Shown here piece by piece: positions 60,086 through 64,000 of a stretch of 64,000 nucleotides of DNA. The notes below the pieces were generated by a model that had not been told where the DNA came from, did no database searches, and worked only from the letters and a program-made list of their open reading frames with translations. The translations under genes were made by a program, and so were the position numbers. Positions within the stretch are counted from its first letter, which is position 1. Each line of letters opens with the position of its first letter. The stretch comes from Myroides injenensis M09-0166 (lineage in GTDB: Bacteria > Bacteroidota > Bacteroidia > Flavobacteriales > Flavobacteriaceae), in the NCBI RefSeq assembly GCF_000246945.1, contig NZ_BAEX01000001.1:1-64000 (forward strand), written 5' to 3'.

Positions 60086-60619
60086 TTAATAGACTTCTTG
60101 TAATCTTTTCTTCCATTTCTTTCTCATACTTTTTCTAGCCCATTCTTCATTTAAATAATAAGCAGAAAGTAAATAATAATCTTGTTTTGAACGCTGTGGC
60201 TCTAATACTATCACATAGTTTTCTTCAGCATCGAAAATATAAGTATGTATTACATTTTTGCCGCCTTTTCTTTCTTCACATGAAAAAACATGAAGGTTTT
60301 CTTTTATTTCTTGGATATGGTGCCAAATCCAATGTAATCTTTTTGAGCGATCATTGTCAAAAATATTTCGTGCTTTTATTTTTACTCCGTTTTCATCAGT
60401 AACCTCCTTAGATTTTTTTGTCAGATGAGAAAATAATGTTTCCATATCAATCTCTCCTTCTTTCTTTAGAGGACGAATAATTTTTGTTCTGAATTGAAAT
60501 CTTTCATTATTAGCAATATCTCTATCAAAAATCCCACGCAATGAATTTGTGCGTTGTGCTTCAGTAAAATGCGATAGTTCTAAATGGGTATTGTATATTT
60601 TTAATAAATTAAGCGCCAT
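60086..60619 (-). CDS. unknown protein downstream of and overlapping the DUF3800 gene
   Basis: A 177-residue basic protein with no family I recognise. Visible features: RDIANNERFQFRTKIIRPLKKEG near the N-terminus, the segment KRLHWIWHHIQE near residue 93, HVFSCEERKGGKNVIHTYIF and a C-terminal basic stretch (ARKSMRKKWKKRLQEVY). Its start overlaps the DUF3800 stop by 11 bases, so the two are translated together. It may be a partner in one cargo module. Confidence 0.6.
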   Translation of the reverse strand: MALNLLKIYNTHLELSHFTEAQRTNSLRGIFDRDIANNERFQFRTKIIRPLKKEGEIDMETLFSHLTKKSKEVTDENGVKIKARNIFDNDRSKRLHWIWHHIQEIKENLHVFSCEERKGGKNVIHTYIFDAEENYVIVLEPQRSKQDYYLLSAYYLNEEWARKSMRKKWKKRLQEVY

Positions 60620-61301
60620 GGTCTAAATCAATGTAAAATAGATTAAACTTATTCTCATTTTTTGGAGTACGTTGTGTTAGTGGTCTATCACAATATTTTT
60701 CTATCTTTTCAATAATATTATTTTTAGCAGTTACTTTATTTAAGCCTCTTAGTTTATAGTTTAGTGCACCAATCAAAACATCGGCTAGCTGCATTAACTC
60801 ACTTTCATAAGACTTTATTACTTGTAAGTTTCTTATGTTAGAATAGTCTCGTTGTAGATATGCTTTAAGGCTCTTCGCTTTTAGATATGAATAAGTGTCC
60901 TTTATATCCATGTAGATATTATATGTATGCTCTGGATGAATTTTTTTATTCAACAACTGATAATACATTTTATCATAGAAATCAGCATGCGATTGATTAA
61001 AGGCTTTGTGGTTCATGTGCCTTTTATCTACAATAATTGCTCTAAATTCTAAAGAACTATTGCTAAAGAAATAGTCGATTAGTTCATTATAAAAAGGATA
61101 TTGTGATTTTGATAAAGCACTCCATTTTAACTCTCCCTTTAAAAAATGTTTTAGTTTTAACTCTCGTATATTTTCATTGTGCATTTTTAGATTGTGATAA
61201 GGGGTACTTACATAGCCAATAATCATATATGGATGTTGATCATTCTCTAGATGAGTACTCTCATCACAATAGAAGTTGAAGGTTTTTTTTATATGTTGCA
61301 T
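60609..61301 (-). CDS. DUF3800 protein (RNase H-like fold)
   Basis: A 230-residue DUF3800 protein: FNFYCDESTH near the N-terminus, the central YMDIKDTYSYLKAK and SYESELMQLADVLIGALNYKL, giving the acidic residues (D14, E15, and later Asp) expected of an RNase-H-like nuclease site. DUF3800 genes are frequent in mobile elements and near defence genes, but no activity is established. ATG 61301 precedes the conserved start; the longer frame to 61448 adds a doubtful extension. It is cotranscribed with the gene at 60086. Confidence 0.75.
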   Translation of the reverse strand: MQHIKKTFNFYCDESTHLENDQHPYMIIGYVSTPYHNLKMHNENIRELKLKHFLKGELKWSALSKSQYPFYNELIDYFFSNSSLEFRAIIVDKRHMNHKAFNQSHADFYDKMYYQLLNKKIHPEHTYNIYMDIKDTYSYLKAKSLKAYLQRDYSNIRNLQVIKSYESELMQLADVLIGALNYKLRGLNKVTAKNNIIEKIEKYCDRPLTQRTPKNENKFNLFYIDLDHGA

Positions 61302-61448
61302 TATGAGATACTTAATTGTTCTTGTTCTAACCAAATATTTGATTTGTAAATATACTACCAAGTTGACTATACAGCAAATACAAAACTTTGAGTATAAATA
61401 TTTTGTAAGAACTAAAGATGATTTTACAGCTTTAAAAAACAAAGACAC

Positions 61449-61919
61449 CTATAAGGTGCCTTCGTCTACAAAGGAGTAGTAACTCTCCTCGGTTATAATT
61501 AAGTGATCTAAAAGAGTAATATCAAGTATCTTACTTGCTTCTTTTATTTTTCTTGTAATTTGTCTATCAGCATCACTTGGATCTAACTTTCCAGATGGAT
61601 GATTGTGAATAATTATAAAAGCTGTAGCATTAGCCTTTAGTAGAGCTGAGAAAATAATTCTTAAATCTACTATTGTTGCGGTTATTCCTCCCGTTGAAGC
61701 TTCTAATACTCCAAGTACTTTATTATTGTTAGAAAGCATAAGAACTTTAAACTGTTCTAACAATTCAATCTTATTACCATCCCAAGCCTTTAATGCTATT
61801 TGATATGCACTATAAGAAGATGTAATTTGAGGTCTCTGTGAAGCCTTTACTTTTGATTTGTAAATTAATTCTACTTCTGAAGCGATAAGCCAATCTTTGT
61901 TTAAAACTGTAGTTTCCAT
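61449..61919 (-). CDS. RadC-like JAB/MPN-domain protein
   Basis: A 156-residue RadC-type protein reduced to the JAB domain. The metal motif is intact: a Glu in VLGVLEASTGG, then HNHPSGKLDPSDADRQIT with His-x-His and Ser/Asp. Such short RadC proteins are common on Bacteroidota mobile elements and plasmids. Peptidase or DNA-repair roles are both unproven. A small hairpin overlapping the stop may terminate it. Confidence 0.88.
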   Translation of the reverse strand: METTVLNKDWLIASEVELIYKSKVKASQRPQITSSYSAYQIALKAWDGNKIELLEQFKVLMLSNNNKVLGVLEASTGGITATIVDLRIIFSALLKANATAFIIIHNHPSGKLDPSDADRQITRKIKEASKILDITLLDHLIITEESYYSFVDEGTL

Positions 61920-61949
61920 AATATTAAATTTTTAAATTAATTATGGAGC

Positions 61950-62066
61950 CACAGTTGGTAATGGCTTAGCAAGCGCAAGAAACGGGCGCAATAAAGCGAA
62001 GACTTTAGTCAAGCATTTATGGGGGTTTTCTTGCTAGCGAACCGCGAGGCATTGCCTAACTTTGTG
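61950..62066. repeat. G+C-richer palindromic hairpin element
   Basis: About 117 bases between RadC and the next gene, clearly richer in G+C than the flanks. The ends form an imperfect inverted repeat: inward from the left CACAGTTGGTAATGGCT, inward from the right CACAAAGTTAGGCAATGCC, then AGCAAG from each side. Inner hairpins include GACTTTAGTC (62001-62010) and GCGC-flanked GCGCAAGAAACGGGCGC. It could be a folded RNA, a MITE-like element or a recombination site. Confidence 0.6.
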
Positions 62067-62103
62067 TAATTATTAATAAAAAATAAAACTAAAAATCAAT
62101 GTA

Positions 62104-62616
62104 CTATAAAGACTTTTTTGTGTTATTTTCAGAAGTGATTTTCCACTTTTTATACACCTCAAAGTTCTTTGGGTTCTCTTTAAAGAACTGATTCAGATAC
62201 ATTAATTCAAGATTCGATTTCTTATTATTTTCTATTAACTGATTATAATCAGAGTAATGAATTGATTTTTTAATCGCAACGTAAATTGATAAACCACTTG
62301 TGAGTAAAAGAAAAATATTAAGGGCTATGATGTAGAACATCTTCTTATGACTAATAGCCCTATATACTTTTAAAAGGTCTTCTTTAGTATCATAAAGTGT
62401 GGACTGAAATGCAGTGAAATCATCTTGTAATCTTTGTCTATTATTTGACTCAATTTTGTGTAATTCAGACACATTTACTTTTACTTCAATATTATTTATC
62501 CTGTTTGAAAGCTGAGTTTGCAGAGTAATATTTTGCTTGAGTTTTTCTTGCAAGTGAACTACCTGCTGAAATAGTAACTCAGTGAGTTCTGTGAGTGTAG
62601 GTTGTTTCTTTGCCAT
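62104..62616 (-). CDS. membrane coiled-coil protein of the mobilization module
   Basis: A 170-residue protein: an N-terminal coiled coil (about 10-80, LLFQQVVHLQEKLKQN), one membrane span at about 95-117 (IIALNIFLLLTSGLSIYVAI) and a short C-terminal charged part. Its start is 2 bases from the relaxase stop, so it belongs to the mob operon. In Bacteroidota such small membrane proteins often follow MobB; a role at the transfer pore is inferred. Confidence 0.6.
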   Translation of the reverse strand: MAKKQPTLTELTELLFQQVVHLQEKLKQNITLQTQLSNRINNIEVKVNVSELHKIESNNRQRLQDDFTAFQSTLYDTKEDLLKVYRAISHKKMFYIIALNIFLLLTSGLSIYVAIKKSIHYSDYNQLIENNKKSNLELMYLNQFFKENPKNFEVYKKWKITSENNTKKSL

Positions 62617-62618
62617 AG

Positions 62619-63551
62619 TTAAAGATTTAATGTTTGTGTTTGTGTTTGTTTTCGTTTTTTCTTTTTAGTTATATCAGGCATATAATCCTCATAGTAATTT
62701 CCATAAGCGTTTAAAAAACTAAATAGACTAACTGTATTTGTATTCCAATTTTCAAAACAGATTTGTTTGTCTTGGTCTTTATATAGTACAGTATGAAATA
62801 AATCATTATTTGGTTTTGGTATGTTATTTTCAAAGAGTTCATTCAGTTTTAAATTCCGATCAACCTCACTTGCTTTTAGGTTCGTGTTGGTTGGTAAATG
62901 AATAAATCTATATCCTTGAATATTACCTTGTTTGTTTACAGTTGGTTTTACTTCTATTTGATGTGCTAGCATCATATTGATGTACTGATCTAAGTTTTTA
63001 GGACGCTCTTTTAAAACAAAATAATGAGCTTTTTTTATTGTTTCAGCTGTCTGTTTCTGATTAGTTTTTAAATGCTCTTTTCTATTTAGATTTTCTTGTC
63101 TTATTGAAGTCCAATTGTATTTTAGGGCTATTTCGTGAGCGATACTTTGTGCTTGAAATCCGATATAGTTATCTTTTAGTGCTTTTCCATTCTCATCAAT
63201 ACGGTTAATCAAAATGTGAATGTGTTTGTGCTCTTTTTCAGTATGTAAGTAAGCGATGTATTGCGCGCCTTTGGGATCTAATTTTAAACCAACTAGAAAA
63301 TCTTTCACGAGATTTTCTAAATCTTGGTCTGTCATTTTTCTACTATCTTCAATAGTAGGAGATATAACAACGGAGATTGTATTGTTTTTACAGCGAGTGT
63401 TTTGATTTTGTAGAATCTGCATGGTTTGATACATATCTTTCGGAGTTTCCCCCGAAAGATTGTTTCTAGCAAGTTCATAGCCTTTACTTGGATTAATTAC
63501 ATAATTAAAAAGTGCTGCTCCTCCAATACATGTTTTTGCTTTAGCTATCAT
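62619..63551 (-). CDS. relaxase (MobB-like, MOBP type)
   Basis: A 310-residue relaxase/mobilization nuclease: IGGAALFNYVINPSKGYELAR at the start, then the histidine-triad motif HTEKEHKHIHILINR (motif III, near residue 105) for metal binding, and the region NYIGFQAQSIAHEIALKYNW. Relaxases nick oriT and stay bound to the 5' end. At 310 residues it is nearly only the nuclease domain. It overlaps neither neighbour and is flanked by mobC-like and membrane genes in the usual order. Confidence 0.88.
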   Translation of the reverse strand: MIAKAKTCIGGAALFNYVINPSKGYELARNNLSGETPKDMYQTMQILQNQNTRCKNNTISVVISPTIEDSRKMTDQDLENLVKDFLVGLKLDPKGAQYIAYLHTEKEHKHIHILINRIDENGKALKDNYIGFQAQSIAHEIALKYNWTSIRQENLNRKEHLKTNQKQTAETIKKAHYFVLKERPKNLDQYINMMLAHQIEVKPTVNKQGNIQGYRFIHLPTNTNLKASEVDRNLKLNELFENNIPKPNNDLFHTVLYKDQDKQICFENWNTNTVSLFSFLNAYGNYYEDYMPDITKKKKRKQTQTQTLNL

Positions 63552-63552
63552 A

Positions 63553-63852
63553 TTACTTTAGTTTTTCAAGGTGAGCTCTAATTAAGTTTGCTGTTTCAAT
63601 GGTGGATTCTTTTACCTTAGTGGTATCTCCAAGTTTAAAAAGGTTACCTATTCTTCTAAAGTTATCAGCAAATTTGTTTAGTAGTTTGTAAGTTTCAATT
63701 TCATCTTGAGTTAGTTTATAACTTACAGAATATCCCAGGGCAGTATTTCGTAAATATTCAGAAACGCTACAACCAATTTTCTTTGCTTTGTTTTTTATAA
63801 GCAGAGATTCAGTAAGGGTAACTCTAAATTCTATCTTGTGTTCTCTTTTCAT
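63553..63852 (-). CDS. MobC-like relaxosome accessory protein
   Basis: A 99-residue protein with an N-terminal ribbon-helix-helix (FRVTLTESLLIKNKAKKIGCSVSEYLRN) and a helical tail with NFRRIGNLFKLG, the pattern of relaxosome accessory proteins (MobC/MbpC). It should bind near oriT and help the relaxase. Its stop is 1 base from the relaxase start, so they are cotranscribed. A likely oriT lies just upstream. Confidence 0.85.
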   Translation of the reverse strand: MKREHKIEFRVTLTESLLIKNKAKKIGCSVSEYLRNTALGYSVSYKLTQDEIETYKLLNKFADNFRRIGNLFKLGDTTKVKESTIETANLIRAHLEKLK

Positions 63853-63893
63853 CGTCTTACCAATTTTGCGACCTTCGGGAGAAAAACGAGTGG

Positions 63894-63934
63894 TCTTTGT
63901 TCCGGTTCAAATTTTCAATTTGTAAGGACAAAGA
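63894..63934. other. oriT-like inverted repeat upstream of the mob operon
   Basis: Outer arms TCTTTGTTCC (63894-63903) and GGACAAAGA (63926-63934) enclose an inner perfect hairpin CAAATT-TTC-AATTTG (63908-63922). Position directly upstream of the mobC-like gene and the nested symmetry fit an oriT. The nick site cannot be read. Confidence 0.5.
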
Positions 63935-64000
63935 CACATCTCGATGATTCTCACGTCAGTTTATCGCGGTTAATACTCAGTAAATAATCATTGACATCCT

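Larger units (their letters stand above)
57119..64000. mobile_element. integrative mobilizable element, left part (runs off the window)
   Basis: It begins at the tRNA-Met 3' fragment and contains a tyrosine recombinase, a Fic gene, an unknown gene with DUF3800, RadC/JAB, a membrane protein, a relaxase and a MobC-like protein, with an oriT-like repeat at the right end. The relaxase plus the lack of a conjugation apparatus in view suggest an element mobilized by a helper, but transfer genes could lie beyond 64000. Confidence 0.75.

Noticed and set aside
61950-62066. Integron attC site
   Set aside because: GTTAGGC- and GCCTAAC-like ends occur, but in the wrong order (GTT first on either strand), and no integron integrase is near.

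Overview
The window is AT-rich bacterial chromosome from the Bacteroidota, family Flavobacteriaceae. The evidence is the dcw cluster order, TAnnTTTG (-7) promoter boxes in front of many genes, the near absence of Shine-Dalgarno sequences, a short RpoD, LptE next to SecG, and a Bacteroidota-type mobilization module at the right edge. Myroides is my best genus guess. It rests on overall protein similarity and on a trimethylamine-monooxygenase-like gene, and I could not test it.

Layout. Bases 1-1420: engB (cut by the window edge) and an alpha/beta hydrolase, both leftward. Bases 1658-17420: a complete dcw cluster read rightward (mraZ, rsmH, ftsL, ftsI, murE, mraY, murD, ftsW, murG, murC, ftsQ, ftsA, ftsZ), opened by three MraZ-type boxes. 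It makes peptidoglycan precursors, the divisome and the Z-ring; ftsQ is broken twice at poly-A runs. Bases 17446-25550 hold a YqeY-like gene, tRNA-Arg, a CBS protein, a GAF protein, rpsO-pnp, a flavin monooxygenase and rpoD.

Bases 25566-29400 are a likely copper locus: two paralogous small proteins with an MHCNGxC motif, an AraC regulator, an MbnP-like lipoprotein and an MbnH-like dihaem protein. Both small genes seem to be read from GTG starts a few bases after the -7 box, that is, from leaderless mRNAs. Bases 29427-40002 are housekeeping: lysS, a Pmp3/YqaE membrane peptide, lipB, rpe, groEL/groES, secG, a frameshifted conserved gene, lptE, a sigma-54 activator and miaB. Bases 41212-56000 are mixed: a TonB receptor, WG-repeat, SDR, AsmA-like and pentapeptide-repeat proteins, a YgiB/YgiC-like pair, an AraC regulator, tRNA-Trp, DUF983, a nonsense-interrupted esterase and a 599-residue protein of unknown function.

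From 57119 to the right edge is the left part of an integrative, mobilizable element. A 42-base 3' fragment of tRNA-Met (left att site) is followed by a tyrosine recombinase, a Fic gene with an in-frame TAG, an unknown gene overlapping a DUF3800 gene, a RadC-like JAB protein, a G+C-richer hairpin element, a membrane coiled-coil protein, a relaxase, a MobC-like protein and an oriT-like inverted repeat. The far end and the restored tRNA should lie beyond base 64000.

The observations I consider least explained are: a family of three intergenic elements made of 11-base units in head-to-head arrays; the paired leaderless MHCNGxC genes beside mbnP/mbnH; and the hairpin element and DUF3800 pair in the mobile element. 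Three homopolymer indels (two in ftsQ, one next to lptE) also raise the question of sequencing error versus slippage.
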